Below, one piece after another: positions 44,289-57,723 of a stretch of DNA of 64,000 nucleotides. Made by a program: the position numbers and the translations under genes. Location of the stretch: positions 3,224,001-3,288,000 of the forward strand of contig NZ_VLKF01000001.1 of NCBI RefSeq assembly GCF_007994135.1, in the 5' to 3' direction. The stretch's first letter is position 1; every line of letters begins with the position of its first letter. The notes below the pieces were generated by a model that made no database searches, had not been told where the DNA came from, and was given only the letters and a program-made list of their open reading frames with translations. This DNA comes from Modestobacter roseus. Lineage in GTDB: Bacteria; Actinomycetota; Actinomycetes; Mycobacteriales; Geodermatophilaceae.

Positions 44289-44768
44289 GTGAGCGCCGAT
44301 CCCTCGTCCCGTTCCGCGGGCAGGTCCCCCGACCGCCCGTCGATGCCGGTGTCGGTGAAGGTGGCCGTCGGCGTGCTGGCTGCCCTGGCCCTGCTCCTGC
44401 TCTTCAGCGGCGTGGTCAGCCTGGCCCTGCGGGACAGCATCGTCGACGGCTTCCTCGAGGCGCAGCCGGACCTGGAGCGGGCGGAGGTGGACCAGTTCGT
44501 GCTGATCGGACTGGTCCGTGACATCGCCGTCGGCCTGCTCTGCGCCGCGGCCGCCCTGTTCCTGCCGCAGCGACGGCGGTGGGCCCGCTGGGCGGGTCTG
44601 CTGGGCGCCCTGTTCCTCGGCGCGCTGACCGTGGTCTCGATGGTCACCGCCGGGGGCCTGAGCCCGTTCACGCTGCTGCTCGTCGTCCTGTGCGCCGCGG
44701 CGGCCACCAGCCTGCTCGCCCGGACGACGACGGAGTGGCTGCCGCCGGTCGCGCGCCGGCCGGGCTGA
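44289..44768 (+). CDS. Membrane protein of unknown function
   Basis: A 159-residue protein with a Ser/Arg/Pro-rich N-terminus of about 20 residues and four hydrophobic helices (about 24-46, 73-92, 100-120, 125-145). The first loop contains LEAQPDLERAEVDQFV. This layout resembles small DUF-type four-helix actinobacterial proteins; no family is assigned. GTG 44289 is the first start with plausible composition. The gap upstream shows no clear promoter. Confidence 0.65.
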   Translation: MSADPSSRSAGRSPDRPSMPVSVKVAVGVLAALALLLLFSGVVSLALRDSIVDGFLEAQPDLERAEVDQFVLIGLVRDIAVGLLCAAAALFLPQRRRWARWAGLLGALFLGALTVVSMVTAGGLSPFTLLLVVLCAAAATSLLARTTTEWLPPVARRPG

Positions 44769-44820
44769 GCCGAGCGCACCCGGGCGCCGCCCCGGGGACT
44801 CCCCGGGGCGGCGCGCGGTG

Positions 44821-45507
44821 TCAGCGGAGGGCCCGCCGCCGGCGCTCCGAGCGGTACCACTCGTTGGACTGCTTCTGGGCCAGCAGCACGATCCCGGCGG
44901 CCACCAGCACGAGCTGGACCAGGCCCAGGAACGACAGGCCGACACCCGCGCCGAGCAGGCCGAGCAGCACGCTGATCCCGCCCAGCACGAACAGCACGAT
45001 GCGCGCCCAGTTGTGCCCCTGCCAGGCGAACCAGATGACCAGCAGGAAGGCCGCGATCAGCACCAACGTGATCACGATCGTCGTGTTGACGAGGGCGTCC
45101 ACCTGCTCCTCGGTGAGCCCCGAGTCGGTGGCGGCCTGGCGCCGGACCTCGTCGAGATCGGAGAAGCCGAGCACGAGGCTGATCAGGTTGATCAGCGTGC
45201 TGGCCAGGAAGGCGCCGAGGCCGAACCGGACGGTGCTGGGCCGGGGCTGGGGCTCCTCGGGGGGGCCGGACTCCCAGCCGCCGGGCGCGGCGGGATAACC
45301 GCCGTACTGCCCGTACTGCGGCTGGCCCCCCTGTCCGGGGCCACCCCAGCCGCCCTGCTGCCCCTGACCGGGCGGCGGGCCCCAGCCACCCTGCTGCCCC
45401 TGGCCGTACGGCGGCTGGCCCTGACCCGGTGAGCCCTGACCCTCCGGGCCCTGTCCGGGCGGCGGGCCCCAACCACCGTGCTGCGGGTCCTGCGGTCCTG
45501 ACGTCAT
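44821..45507 (-). CDS. Membrane protein with Gly/Pro/Gln-rich N-terminus
   Basis: A 228-residue protein. Residues 1-95 are low complexity (repeats of the type GQGQQGGWGPPPGQ), disordered and probably cytoplasmic. Four hydrophobic helices follow (about 105-122, 145-168, 175-190, 195-215). The basic C-terminus ends SERRRRALR. Such Pro/Gly-tailed helix bundles are common in actinobacteria and have no known function. GAGGAG lies 4 bp before ATG 45507. Confidence 0.75.
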   Translation of the reverse strand: MTSGPQDPQHGGWGPPPGQGPEGQGSPGQGQPPYGQGQQGGWGPPPGQGQQGGWGGPGQGGQPQYGQYGGYPAAPGGWESGPPEEPQPRPSTVRFGLGAFLASTLINLISLVLGFSDLDEVRRQAATDSGLTEEQVDALVNTTIVITLVLIAAFLLVIWFAWQGHNWARIVLFVLGGISVLLGLLGAGVGLSFLGLVQLVLVAAGIVLLAQKQSNEWYRSERRRRALR

Positions 45508-45556
45508 GACGGCTCCTCGTGCGACCGGTTCGGTACGACTGCGCTCCTGTTGATCA

Positions 45557-46015
45557 TCAGCCATCCGGACGGTCCCGGCACGCTCGGGCGCCGGGCCGCG
45601 CGCCGGGCCGCCCGCTCGGCGCCCGGTCCACCGGGTCGGGGGTGACCCAGTCCCGGCTGTCCGGGTGGAGCAGCAGGAGCACGAACACGACGTCCAGGAC
45701 GTTCCCCGCGACCGCCAGCAGCCCCGCCCCGGGGGCGAGCAGGCCGGCACCCGCGGACAGCACGCCGGTGACCACCAGCACCCACCAGGACCAGCGCCGG
45801 TGCCGCTCGAAGGCCCGGACCACCGCGGCCCACAGCCCCGCCAGCAGCGCGACCGCCGCGGACACGACGAGCCCCGGGAGCTGCAGGGTCAGCACCGACA
45901 CGCACACCGTCCAGACCGCGGCGGCGACGTAGAGCGTCACGTGGAACCAGCCGATCCGGATCACCCATCGCGCCGCCTGCAGGGTGTGCCCCGCCGTGCC
46001 CGTGGTGGTGCTCAT
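45557..46015 (-). CDS. Small integral membrane protein, hypothetical
   Basis: A 152-residue protein with four predicted helices (about 18-42, 47-65, 78-95, 100-118) and a Pro/Arg-rich tail after HPDSRDWVTPD. No family is recognised. ATG 46015 follows the clpB terminator, and the gene upstream of it on this strand is clpB, so it has its own promoter or depends on read-through. Confidence 0.65.
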   Translation of the reverse strand: MSTTTGTAGHTLQAARWVIRIGWFHVTLYVAAAVWTVCVSVLTLQLPGLVVSAAVALLAGLWAAVVRAFERHRRWSWWVLVVTGVLSAGAGLLAPGAGLLAVAGNVLDVVFVLLLLHPDSRDWVTPDPVDRAPSGRPGARPGARACRDRPDG

Positions 46016-46090
46016 CGCCGTCCTCCCGCCTGCCGTGGCGCCGGGTGCGCCACGGGGCAGGCCGGACGGTAGAGCGGCGGAGCCGACCCA

Positions 46091-46127
46091 CGCGGTCGCC
46101 GTCCACAGGCTGTGGACAGCGACCGCG
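46091..46127. terminator. clpB terminator
   Basis: CGCGGTCGC and GTCCACAG pair with CTGTGGAC and GCGACCGCG, one mismatch apart, giving a 17-bp stem 21 bp past the clpB stop. Confidence 0.8.
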
Positions 46128-46147
46128 CCAGGCGTTCCGGCCCGCCG

Positions 46148-48739
<2,592 letters not shown>

Positions 48740-48812
48740 GGTCGGGGGTCGCGTCCTCTCGTGTCGGAACGTCGTGCGGGGGGTCGTGCTCGCCGGGTCC
48801 AACGGCCCAGGA

Positions 48813-48833
48813 GTTGAGTCTGTTCCGCTCAAC
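48813..48833. promoter_or_regulatory. HAIR element (HspR operator) upstream of clpB
   Basis: GTTGAGT-N7-GCTCAAC closely fits the HAIR consensus CTTGAGT-N7-ACTCAAG. It is 74 bp upstream of the clpB start. The HspR protein is encoded in this window at 53110-53529. Confidence 0.88.
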
Positions 48834-48948
48834 CCTCGGCGTCCAGTGGCACACCGCGACCGATCCGGGACCTCCGCCACTGGCGCCCCTCGTGCCCCGT
48901 TCGGGCACCGAGATGGGTGACACAACCTTCTCCTGCCCGATCGCGCCC

Positions 48949-48954
48949 TATTCT
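48949..48954 (+). promoter_or_regulatory. -10 box of a leaderless ohrR-type gene
   Basis: TATTCT ends 6 bp before ATG 48961, so transcription should begin at the start codon. No clear -35 is seen, and no Shine-Dalgarno precedes the gene. Confidence 0.5.
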
Positions 48955-48960
48955 GTGGGC

Positions 48961-49422
48961 ATGACGGACACCCCGTCGCCGAGCGTCGCTCTCGACGACC
49001 AGCTCTGCTTCGCCCTGTACGCGGCTTCCCGCGCGGTCACCGCGCGGTACCGGCCGATGCTCGACGAGCTGGGGGTCACCTACCCCCAGTACCTCGTCCT
49101 GATGCTGCTGTGGGAGGAGGACGGCCAGACCGTGGGGCAACTGGGAGCCCGGCTCGCACTGGACTCTGGCACCCTGTCGCCGCTGCTCAAGCGCCTCACC
49201 GCCGCGGGCCTGGTGACCCGCCACCGCCGGGCCGACGACGAGCGCTCGGTGTCGGTGCGGCTGACCGAGCAGGGCCGCGCCCTGGAGGCCCCGGCGTGCG
49301 CGATCTCCGCGGAGATGATCGGCGCGCTGGCGCTGGACCAGCAGGAGTTCGACGCGCTGAAGGACCAGCTGCGCACGATCACCCACCGGGTCACCGAGCC
49401 GGCGGCCGACGCCCGCGCCTGA
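48961..49422 (+). CDS. ohrR: MarR-family organic-peroxide sensor (OhrR-like)
   Basis: A 153-residue winged-helix regulator. The redox cysteine of OhrR is in [17 protein letters not shown] (Cys16), with the conserved Tyr pair in [12 protein letters not shown] nearby; the wing includes [18 protein letters not shown]. OhrR represses an Ohr/OsmC peroxidase until the cysteine is oxidised. The OsmC-type gene follows 138 bp downstream. The gene appears leaderless. A weak inverted repeat TGCGCAC/TGTGCA at 49479-49494 could be its site in front of osmC. Confidence 0.88.
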   Translation: MTDTPSPSVALDDQLCFALYAASRAVTARYRPMLDELGVTYPQYLVLMLLWEEDGQTVGQLGARLALDSGTLSPLLKRLTAAGLVTRHRRADDERSVSVRLTEQGRALEAPACAISAEMIGALALDQQEFDALKDQLRTITHRVTEPAADARA

Positions 49423-49560
49423 CCTCGGCCCCACGGCGGCGCCGGGGACGGTGTTCCGGTGGCGGGAATCCCGGCCGATGCGCACGGTTGTGCAGGTCTG
49501 GACCAGGTGACAGCTCCCGCCGCACCGCGCGGTGGGCACCCGTCCACGCAAGGAGGCCCC

Positions 49561-49995
49561 GTGCCCACCCGTACCGCACGCACCGCCTGGAACGGCTCGC
49601 TGCAGGAGGGCTCCGGCCAGGTCGAGCTGAGCAGCTCGAAGGTCGGCACCTACGACGTCAGCTTCCCCAAGCGCGCCGCCGACGAGGCCGGGGGCACCAC
49701 CAGCCCCGAGGAGCTCATCGCCGCAGCGCACTCCTCGTGCTTCGCGATGGCCCTGTCCAGCGAGATCGGCAAGGCCGGCGGCACGACCGAGTCCCTCGAG
49801 GTCTCCGCCGACGTCACGCTGGGCCAGGTCGACGGTGCGCCGACGATCACCACCATCAAGCTGACCGTGCGCGGCGAGGTCGGCGGCCTGGACGCCGACG
49901 GCTTCCAGCAGGCCGCGCAGGCCGCCAAGGCCGGCTGCCCGGTGAGCAAGGCGCTGTCCTCGGTCGACATCAGCCTGGACGCCTCGCTCGTCTGA
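49561..49995 (+). CDS. osmC: OsmC-family peroxiredoxin
   Basis: A 144-residue thiol peroxidase that reduces organic hydroperoxides. Both catalytic cysteines are present, in AAHSSCFAMALS and AKAGCPVSKAL. The TSPEELIAAAH motif and the N-terminal TARTAWNGSLQEG place it with OsmC rather than Ohr. It forms a pair with the OhrR-like regulator upstream. GGAGG is 5 bp before GTG 49561. It ends 5 bp before a dispersed terminator hairpin. Confidence 0.92.
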   Translation: MPTRTARTAWNGSLQEGSGQVELSSSKVGTYDVSFPKRAADEAGGTTSPEELIAAAHSSCFAMALSSEIGKAGGTTESLEVSADVTLGQVDGAPTITTIKLTVRGEVGGLDADGFQQAAQAAKAGCPVSKALSSVDISLDASLV

Positions 49996-49999
49996 ACAA

Positions 50000-50054
50000 G
50001 GACCCCCTTGCCCCCCGCCACTCGCAGGCTCGCGGCGGGGCCCTGCACGGGGGC
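50000..50054. repeat. Post-stop hairpin repeat family, member 2
   Basis: Starts 5 bp after the osmC stop. The outer stem ACCCCCTTGC/GCACGGGGGC encloses CCCGCC/GGCGGG, with the loop ACTCGCAGGCTCGC. Twenty-two of the core bases match member 3 exactly. It acts as a terminator for osmC in the convergent gap. Confidence 0.75.
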
Positions 50055-50072
50055 CGCTCCAGGACGTCACCA

Positions 50073-50104
50073 GGGCCCGCCTCCCCCGACGGGGAGGCGG
50101 GCCC
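50073..50104. terminator. Terminator of the MFS efflux gene
   Basis: A 14-bp perfect stem with a 4-nt loop, 15 bp from the MFS stop on the minus strand, beside the osmC hairpin, so each convergent gene has its own. Confidence 0.8.
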
Positions 50105-50118
50105 GTCGTCGTCGCGGG

Positions 50119-51825
50119 TCAGCGCCGGGCCGCGCCCACCCCGGCCTCGGCCAGCTGGTCGTCCACGTCGGCGGTGACGCCCCCGGCCCGCGCGGCCGGG
50201 CCGTCGGTGGACTCGGTGTGCAGCCGCTCGTCACCGGTCTCGGTGCGCAGCGCCACCTCGCGGATGGCCACGATCGCGGCGATGGTGACCAGCGACAGGG
50301 CGGCGGCGATGAAGAAGACCCGTCCGGTGGCGTCGCCGTAGGAGACGGCGATCAGCTCGCGGATCGGCGCCGGGGCGTCGGCGAGGTCGGCCAGGCCGAT
50401 GTCCCCGGACCCGCCGGACTCCGCCGCCCCGGGCACGCCCGACAGCCCCTGCTGGATCAGGTCGCCGACCCGGGTGGACAGCACCGCACCCAGCACCGAG
50501 ACGCCGATCGTGCCGCCCAGGCTGCGGAAGAAGGCGACCGCGGAGCTGGCCGCGCCCAGGTCGGTGGCCGCAACGGTGTTCTGCACCGCGAGCACGAGGT
50601 TCTGCATGGTCATGCCGATGCCGGTGCCGAGCACCGCCAGGAAGACACCGAGCACCACCATGTTCGTCGAGTGGTCGATCGTCGACAGCAGCGCGAAGCC
50701 GACGGCGACCAGCAGCGACCCGGCCACCAGGAACCGCTTCCACCGACCGTGCCGGGTGATGAGGATGCCCGAGACGGTGGAGGAGACCAGCAGGCCGCCG
50801 ACCATCGGGATGGTGAGCAGACCGGCCGCGGTGGGCGAGTAGCCGCGGGAGATCTGCAGGTACTGGCCGAGGAAGACCGTCGAGCCGAACATCGCGACAC
50901 CGATGGCGACGCTGGCGATGATCGCCAGGGTGGTGGTGCGGTCGCGGAAGAGCCGCAGCGGGACGATCGGCTCCCTCGCCCGCAGCTCGGTGACGACGAA
51001 CGCGACGATCGCCAGGACACCGCCGCCGACGAACAGCGCCGTCTCCACCGAGGCCCAGGCGAACGTGCCACCGGCCAGGGTGACCCAGATCAGCAGCGCG
51101 GAGACCCCGGCGGCGAGGAACCCGGCACCGAGGTAGTCGATGGACACCTCGCGCTTGACCACCGGCAGGTGGAGCGTGCGCTGCAGCAGGACCACCGCGG
51201 CCAGCGCGAACGGGACGCCGACGAAGAAGCACCAGCGCCAGCCCAGCCAGCTGGTGTCGACCAGCAGGCCACCGATGAGCGGGCCACCGACGGTGGCCAC
51301 CGCCATGACCCCGCCCAGCAGGCCCGAGTACCGGCCGCGCTCCCGCGGGCTGATCATCGCCGCCATCGCGATCTGCACCAGCGCCTGCAGGCCCCCGAGG
51401 CCGAGGCCCTGGAGCACCCGCCAGCCGATGAGGGTGGGCACCGTCTGGGCCAGTCCGGCCAGCATCGAGCCGACGATGAAGACCACGATCGCGATCTGGA
51501 TCAGCAGCTTCTTGCTGAACAGGTCCGCGAGCTTGCCCCAGATCGGGGTGGACGCCGTGGAGGCCAGCAGGGTGGCGGTGACCACCCAGGTGTACTGGCT
51601 CTGCGATCCGCGCAGCTCGGTGATGATCGTCGGCAGGGCGTTGGAGACGACGGTCGAGGACAGGAAGGCGACGAACATCGCCAGCAACATCCCCGAGAGC
51701 GCGGACAGCACCTGCCGGTGGGTCATCCGCCCCTGCTGCTCGACCGGCGCCTCGTCGACGAGGGTGCGGTCGGCGGCCGCGGGGGCGGGACCGGCCACGG
51801 GCCGGGTCGGGGCGGGGGTGCTCAT
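50119..51825 (-). CDS. DHA2-family MFS drug-efflux transporter (EmrB/QacA type)
   Basis: A 568-residue proton-driven exporter with 14 predicted helices. Motif C-like MLLAMFVAFLSSTVVSNALPTII, motif A-like WGKLADLFSKK and RVLQGLGLGGLQALVQIA identify the DHA2 group. The tail of about 60 residues is acidic. Its ATG overlaps the stop of a MarR regulator (ATGA), the usual layout of a self-regulated efflux operon. The substrate is not known. Confidence 0.92.
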   Translation of the reverse strand: MSTPAPTRPVAGPAPAAADRTLVDEAPVEQQGRMTHRQVLSALSGMLLAMFVAFLSSTVVSNALPTIITELRGSQSQYTWVVTATLLASTASTPIWGKLADLFSKKLLIQIAIVVFIVGSMLAGLAQTVPTLIGWRVLQGLGLGGLQALVQIAMAAMISPRERGRYSGLLGGVMAVATVGGPLIGGLLVDTSWLGWRWCFFVGVPFALAAVVLLQRTLHLPVVKREVSIDYLGAGFLAAGVSALLIWVTLAGGTFAWASVETALFVGGGVLAIVAFVVTELRAREPIVPLRLFRDRTTTLAIIASVAIGVAMFGSTVFLGQYLQISRGYSPTAAGLLTIPMVGGLLVSSTVSGILITRHGRWKRFLVAGSLLVAVGFALLSTIDHSTNMVVLGVFLAVLGTGIGMTMQNLVLAVQNTVAATDLGAASSAVAFFRSLGGTIGVSVLGAVLSTRVGDLIQQGLSGVPGAAESGGSGDIGLADLADAPAPIRELIAVSYGDATGRVFFIAAALSLVTIAAIVAIREVALRTETGDERLHTESTDGPAARAGGVTADVDDQLAEAGVGAARR

Positions 51826-52355
51826 GCGCGGGTCTCCTGAGGGTGGTGCGGTGCGGTGGAGAGGGCCGGGGCCGCCGGGGCGGCGCCGGGGTGGAGCGGA
51901 GCGGCCGGGCGACCGGCCCGGTCCAGGCCGTCGGCGAGCTTCTCCAGCGAGTGGGCGAACTGCCGGGCCTCGTCCTCGGTCCAGTCGTCGAGGGCGCTGC
52001 GCGCCCACTGGCTGCGGACGTCGCGGGTGTGCGCGAGCGCGGCGGCCCCGACGTCGCTGAGGCTGATCAGGCTGGCCCGGCCGTCCTGCGGGTCGGGACG
52101 GCGCTCGACGTACCCGACGCGTTCCAGCGCCGCGACCTGCCGGCTGGCGACCGAGACGTCGACGCCGGCGTACCCGGCCAGCGCGCTGCAGCGCTGCGGC
52201 CCGTGCTCCTCGAGCGGGGCGAGCACCGCCCAGCCGGAGGACGGCAGGTCACCGTAGAGGTCGGCGGCCACGCGGTGGCCGAGCTGCCGGGTGGTGCGCA
52301 GCAGCCGGGCCAGCTCGGCGGTCAGTCGCTGGGAGGTCTCCAGGGTGATGCGCAT
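51822..52355 (-). CDS. MarR-family repressor of the efflux operon
   Basis: A 177-residue winged-helix regulator: LPSSGWAVLAPLEEHG, then GVDVSVASRQVAALERVGYVERRPDPQDGRA (wing, about 70-105), and a Pro/Ala-rich tail. ATG 52355 has GGAGGTG 9 bp upstream. It is coupled to the MFS gene by ATGA. It most likely represses its own promoter at 52403-52431. Confidence 0.9.
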   Translation of the reverse strand: MRITLETSQRLTAELARLLRTTRQLGHRVAADLYGDLPSSGWAVLAPLEEHGPQRCSALAGYAGVDVSVASRQVAALERVGYVERRPDPQDGRASLISLSDVGAAALAHTRDVRSQWARSALDDWTEDEARQFAHSLEKLADGLDRAGRPAAPLHPGAAPAAPALSTAPHHPQETRA

Positions 52356-52402
52356 CCCCCGCGCACCTCCCTCGCCGTCGACGTTGCGTGCAGACAGCAA
52401 GC

Positions 52403-52431
52403 ATCATGCGCCTGTTGGTTGAGACATGCAA
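52403..52431 (-). promoter_or_regulatory. Promoter of the marR-MFS operon
   Basis: On the minus strand TTGCAT (52431-52426) and CATGAT (52408-52403) are 17 bp apart. The -10 lies inside the 9-bp palindrome GCATCATGC (52401-52409), and TTGC/GCAA words recur around it, a plausible MarR site covering the promoter. Confidence 0.5.
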
Positions 52432-52473
52432 CGGGTTACGGCTGTGACGGTGCCCTCAGGGGCGCGGTCGGGG

Positions 52474-52529
52474 GCACTGTGCAGTCAGGGCCCGTTCCGA
52501 TGCCGGAACGGGCCCTGACTGCACAGTGC
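52474..52529. terminator. 26-bp perfect hairpin between two marR genes
   Basis: Arms 52474-52499 and 52504-52529 are fully complementary around ATGC. It lies 40 bp past the stop of the next minus-strand marR gene and upstream of the efflux promoter, so it should terminate the former. The length and identity exceed what termination needs, suggesting a mobile or repeated element. Confidence 0.8.
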
Positions 52530-52568
52530 TCGACGCGCACGAGCGCGCGGTGCTGCTCGGGAGGCGGC

Positions 52569-53060
52569 TCAGTCGGCCGTGGCCTCGGCCTCGCGGGCCT
52601 CGCCGATGCGGTTGAGCCGGCCGAGCAGCTCGGCCAGCGTGGCGACGTCGGAGGTCGCCCAGTCGGAGAGGTCGGCCTCCCAACGGGCCCGGCGGGCATC
52701 GCGCAGCTCGCTGAGCCGGCGGTGGCCCTCGGCGGACGTCGACAGCACCTGGGCGCGCCCGTCGTCGGGGTCGGCGGCCCGGTCGACCAGCCCGAGGTCG
52801 ACCAGGGAGGCCACCTGCCGGCTGACCGTGCTCTTGTCCAGGCCCAGCTTGGCCACGACGTCACTGGCCCGCAGCGGGCCGGCGTCGTCGAGCAGCACCA
52901 GCAGGCCGTACGCCGCGCCGTCCAGGTCGTGGTGGAGCTGGCTGCCCAGCCGGCCCTGGATGGCGCGGGAACGCCGCAGCAACAGGGCGACCTCTCGCTC
53001 CAGGTGCACGTACGCCTCGTGGCTGTCCAACTCACTGCTCACGGTCACATCGTGTCCCAC
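52569..53060 (-). CDS. MarR-family transcriptional regulator
   Basis: A 163-residue regulator. The recognition region LRASDVVAKLGLDKSTVSRQVASL and wing DRAADPDDGRAQVL are clear (about 60-110). No partner gene is coupled, so its target is unknown. It lies 49 bp downstream of hspR and could be read from the dnaK operon. The start is uncertain: GTG 53060 is the outermost, and GTG 53048 has a weak GGGA upstream. Confidence 0.88.
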   Translation of the reverse strand: MGHDVTVSSELDSHEAYVHLEREVALLLRRSRAIQGRLGSQLHHDLDGAAYGLLVLLDDAGPLRASDVVAKLGLDKSTVSRQVASLVDLGLVDRAADPDDGRAQVLSTSAEGHRRLSELRDARRARWEADLSDWATSDVATLAELLGRLNRIGEAREAEATAD

Positions 53061-53109
53061 GTGCGGGGCGGGCTCAACGTTCCCGTGCAGACGTCACCCA
53101 GCCGTGGCC

Positions 53110-53529
53110 TCAGCCCTGGCCGCCGGGGCGCCAGATCACCAGGGCGGAGCCGGCGGTGCGCGGGACGAGGTCACGCCGGTAGGTCGCGGCGACCGCGGAC
53201 TCCGCGGCGATCCGCCGTGACTCGGCGACCTGCAGCTCCTCGAGCAGCTCCCCGACCCGGTTCTGCAGCGCCTCGACCTGCGACTCCAGCTCGATGATCC
53301 GTTTGATGCCGGCCAGGTTGACGCCGTCCTCCTGGCTCAGCCGCTGCACCTCGCGCAGCAGCGCGACGTCCCGGGGGCTGTAGCGCCGCCCGCCGCCCGC
53401 CGTGCGCCCCGGACTGACCAGCCCGAGCCGGTCGTACTGGCGCAGGGTCTGGGCGTGCATGCCGGCCAGCTCGGCGGCGACCGAGATGACGAAGACCGGG
53501 GCGTCCTCGGCGAAGGCGGGGCCGGTCAC
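53110..53529 (-). CDS. hspR: Heat-shock repressor HspR (MerR family)
   Basis: A 139-residue MerR-type repressor of heat-shock genes. The helix-turn-helix is at about 13-80 ([31 protein letters not shown]), followed by a coiled coil (about 83-115). In Streptomyces and mycobacteria HspR binds HAIR with DnaK as corepressor. Its GTG start overlaps the dnaJ stop (GTGA), so it is the last gene of dnaK-grpE-dnaJ-hspR. HAIR elements lie upstream of dnaK and clpB here. Confidence 0.96.
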   Translation of the reverse strand: MTGPAFAEDAPVFVISVAAELAGMHAQTLRQYDRLGLVSPGRTAGGGRRYSPRDVALLREVQRLSQEDGVNLAGIKRIIELESQVEALQNRVGELLEELQVAESRRIAAESAVAATYRRDLVPRTAGSALVIWRPGGQG

Positions 53530-54764
53530 CGGGAGCCTCCGCGGCGCAGGGCGGCGGTGACCTCCGGCCGGGGGTCGTCGGGCAGCTCGGCGGCGAGCTT
53601 CTCGACCGCCTCGCGGGCGCCGGGCGTCAGCCGCTGCGGAACGGCCACCTCGACGGTGACCAGCAGGTCACCGGCCGAGCCCTTGCCGGGCACCCCGCGG
53701 CCGCGCACCCGGAAGGTCCGGCCGCTGGCGGTGCCGGCGGGCACCTTGAGCGACACCGAGCCGTCGAGCGTCGGCACGGTGAGGGTCGTGCCGAGGGCTG
53801 CCTCGGCGAAGGAGACCGGCACGGTGAGCGTGAGGTCCTCGCCGCTGCGGCCGAACAGGTCGTGCCCGCTGACGTGGACGACGACGAAGAGGTCGCCGGC
53901 GGGGCCGCCGCGGCGTCCGGGCGCGCCCTTGCCGGCGAGCCGGATGCGCTGCCCGTCCCGGACCCCGGCGGGGATCCGGACGGTGATCGTGCGGGTCTGG
54001 TTGGTGACCCCGCTGCCGGCACAGGTCGAGCACGGGTCGTCGACCACCGAGCCGGTGCCCCGGCACTCCCGGCACGGCTCGGAGAAGGCGAACGCCCCCT
54101 GACTGCGGCTGGTCACGCCGGCCCCGTTGCACACCGGGCAGGTGTGCGGGCTGGTGCCGGGCTTCGCGCCGCTGCCGGCGCAGGTGGGGCAGGTGCCCGG
54201 GCTCTGCATGCGCAGCGGCACGGTCACGCCGAGGACGGCCTCGTCGAAGGCGAGGGTCGCCTCGGTCTCGACGTCCTGGCCGCGGGCCGGGCCGGAAGCT
54301 GCCTGCTGGCGGCTCCGGGTGCCGGCACCCCCGGACGCGCCGCCGGTGAACAGGCCGCCGAAGAGGTCACCGATCCCGCCGGCGCGACCACCCGCGTTGG
54401 GCGCACCCGCTCCACCGAAGAGGTCACCGAGGTCGAAGGGCTGACCACCCGCGCCGGCGCTCCCGCCCGGGAAGCCGCCGGGGAACCCACCGGCCCCGCC
54501 GGCGCCGGGCCGGAAGCCACCGGAGCCGAACAGCCGCCGGGCGTCGTCGTACTCGGCGCGCCGCTTGGGGTCCGAGAGGACGTCGTAGGCCTCGGAGACC
54601 TCCTTGAACCGCGTCTCGGCCTGGGCGTTGCCCGGGTTCTTGTCCGGGTGCAGCTCCCGGGCCAGCTGGCGGTAGGCCTTCTTGATCGCCGCCGCGTCGG
54701 CGTCCTTGGGGACGCCCAGGGCCGCGTAGTAGTCCTTCTCGATGAAGTCCCGCGTGCTGCTCAT
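53526..54764 (-). CDS. dnaJ: Co-chaperone DnaJ
   Basis: A 412-residue DnaK activator. The J domain (about 9-75) contains HPD in ELHPDKNPG; a Gly/Phe-rich linker (about 80-155) follows, then a zinc region with four repeats ([32 protein letters not shown]) and the two C-terminal substrate-binding domains. The full-length type I architecture fits the DnaJ1 in dnaK operons. It starts 82 bp after grpE, across a 15-bp-stem hairpin. Confidence 0.97.
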   Translation of the reverse strand: MSSTRDFIEKDYYAALGVPKDADAAAIKKAYRQLARELHPDKNPGNAQAETRFKEVSEAYDVLSDPKRRAEYDDARRLFGSGGFRPGAGGAGGFPGGFPGGSAGAGGQPFDLGDLFGGAGAPNAGGRAGGIGDLFGGLFTGGASGGAGTRSRQQAASGPARGQDVETEATLAFDEAVLGVTVPLRMQSPGTCPTCAGSGAKPGTSPHTCPVCNGAGVTSRSQGAFAFSEPCRECRGTGSVVDDPCSTCAGSGVTNQTRTITVRIPAGVRDGQRIRLAGKGAPGRRGGPAGDLFVVVHVSGHDLFGRSGEDLTLTVPVSFAEAALGTTLTVPTLDGSVSLKVPAGTASGRTFRVRGRGVPGKGSAGDLLVTVEVAVPQRLTPGAREAVEKLAAELPDDPRPEVTAALRRGGSR

Positions 54765-54796
54765 CGGGCGCCTCCTCTCTGCTGGGCTGCGGTCGG

Positions 54797-54833
54797 GCCG
54801 GTCCGGCGCCCGGGTCGTGGGCGCCGGACCGGC
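54797..54833. other. Intercistronic hairpin, grpE-dnaJ
   Basis: A 15-bp perfect stem with a 7-nt loop inside the dnaK operon. It could attenuate transcription or protect the upstream mRNA end, giving less DnaJ and HspR than DnaK. Confidence 0.6.
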
Positions 54834-54846
54834 GGTGGTGGTGGGC

Positions 54847-55593
54847 TCAGCGGTCGGCCGGGTCGGCGTCCGGCTGCCCGGCGACGTCGGACTGGCCGGC
54901 CGCGGCCGGCTGCTCGGCCACCGGGGACGCCGCCACCGGGGCCGGTGACTCCGGCTCGGTCACCCCGACCATCGCCGTGCGCAGCACCCGGTCGCCGCGG
55001 CGGAAGCCCGGACGCAGCACCGTGGTGGCGGTCGGCTCGGTCACCTCCGGCGAGGTGTCGTGCAGCACCGCCTCGTGCAGGGCCGGGTCGAACGGGTCAC
55101 CGGGCTTGCCGAAGGACTCCACACCCAGCCCGTCGAGCAGACCGAGCACCCGGTCGGCGACGACCTTGAAGGCGCCGGTCAGGTCGCCGTGGTCGCGGGC
55201 CCGCTCGATGTCGTCGACGATCGGGAACAGCTGTCCGGCGAACCGCTCGGCCGCCTGGTCGACCACCAGCACCCGGTCCCGGTCCACCCGGCGCCGGTAG
55301 TTGGCGTACTCCGCGGTCACCCGCTGCAGGTCCTCGGTCCGCTCGGCCAGCTGGCGGGCGGTCTCCCCGCCCTGGTCCCCGACCTGCTCCCCGCCCAGGT
55401 CACCGGCCGGGACGTCGGTGTGCTCGGCGACCGGGGCCGCCCCCTCGTTCTGCTCGCTCATCTGCTCTCCCTGGGCGGCCGCGGGGCCGGCCGGCTGGTC
55501 GCCGGCCGGCTCGCGGACCGCGCCGCTGGTCGGGTCGATGCGCCGCCGGTCGCGGATGACGACCCGCGGCGCCTGCTCGTCCTGCTGGCTCAT
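54847..55593 (-). CDS. grpE: Nucleotide exchange factor GrpE
   Basis: A 248-residue exchange factor for DnaK. Disordered N-terminal tail (about 1-75), long helical region (about 78-130; [19 protein letters not shown]), then the beta domain with [14 protein letters not shown] and [20 protein letters not shown]. The Ala/Pro-rich C-terminal tail of about 40 residues is longer than usual. ATG 55593 begins [12 protein letters not shown]. Confidence 0.95.
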   Translation of the reverse strand: MSQQDEQAPRVVIRDRRRIDPTSGAVREPAGDQPAGPAAAQGEQMSEQNEGAAPVAEHTDVPAGDLGGEQVGDQGGETARQLAERTEDLQRVTAEYANYRRRVDRDRVLVVDQAAERFAGQLFPIVDDIERARDHGDLTGAFKVVADRVLGLLDGLGVESFGKPGDPFDPALHEAVLHDTSPEVTEPTATTVLRPGFRRGDRVLRTAMVGVTEPESPAPVAASPVAEQPAAAGQSDVAGQPDADPADR

Positions 55594-55608
55594 GGCTCAC
55601 CCCCCTGC

Positions 55609-55636
55609 CCGCCGGCCCGGTCCCCCGGGCCGGCGG
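55609..55636. other. Intercistronic hairpin, dnaK-grpE
   Basis: A 12-bp perfect stem with loop TCCC, 22 bp after the dnaK stop. Together with 54797-54833 it gives each gap of the operon one GC-rich hairpin. Confidence 0.6.
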
Positions 55637-55657
55637 ACCGGCACGCAGCCGGTGTGG

Positions 55658-57544
<1,887 letters not shown>

Positions 57545-57632
57545 GGGGGCTTCTCCTCTGTGCGGGTGGGTGGTTCAGGTCCGGAGGGAGCCGAGGGCCG
57601 ACGGCGCCGGGTCCCGGTCGTGCCGGGGACGC

Positions 57633-57653
57633 CTTGCGCCTGGTCCGCTCAAC
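57633..57653. promoter_or_regulatory. HAIR-like element upstream of dnaK
   Basis: CTTGCGC-N7-GCTCAAC on the plus strand: one half site matches HAIR well and the other has two changes from ACTCAAG. The spacing of 7 is exact. It lies 89 bp before the dnaK ATG. Confidence 0.75.
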
Positions 57654-57723
57654 TTTCCTGCCCACCGTAACGGCAGGACCGACCCCTGTGTTCCCGGGGG
57701 CCGGACTGCCGCCCGCAGCCGGG

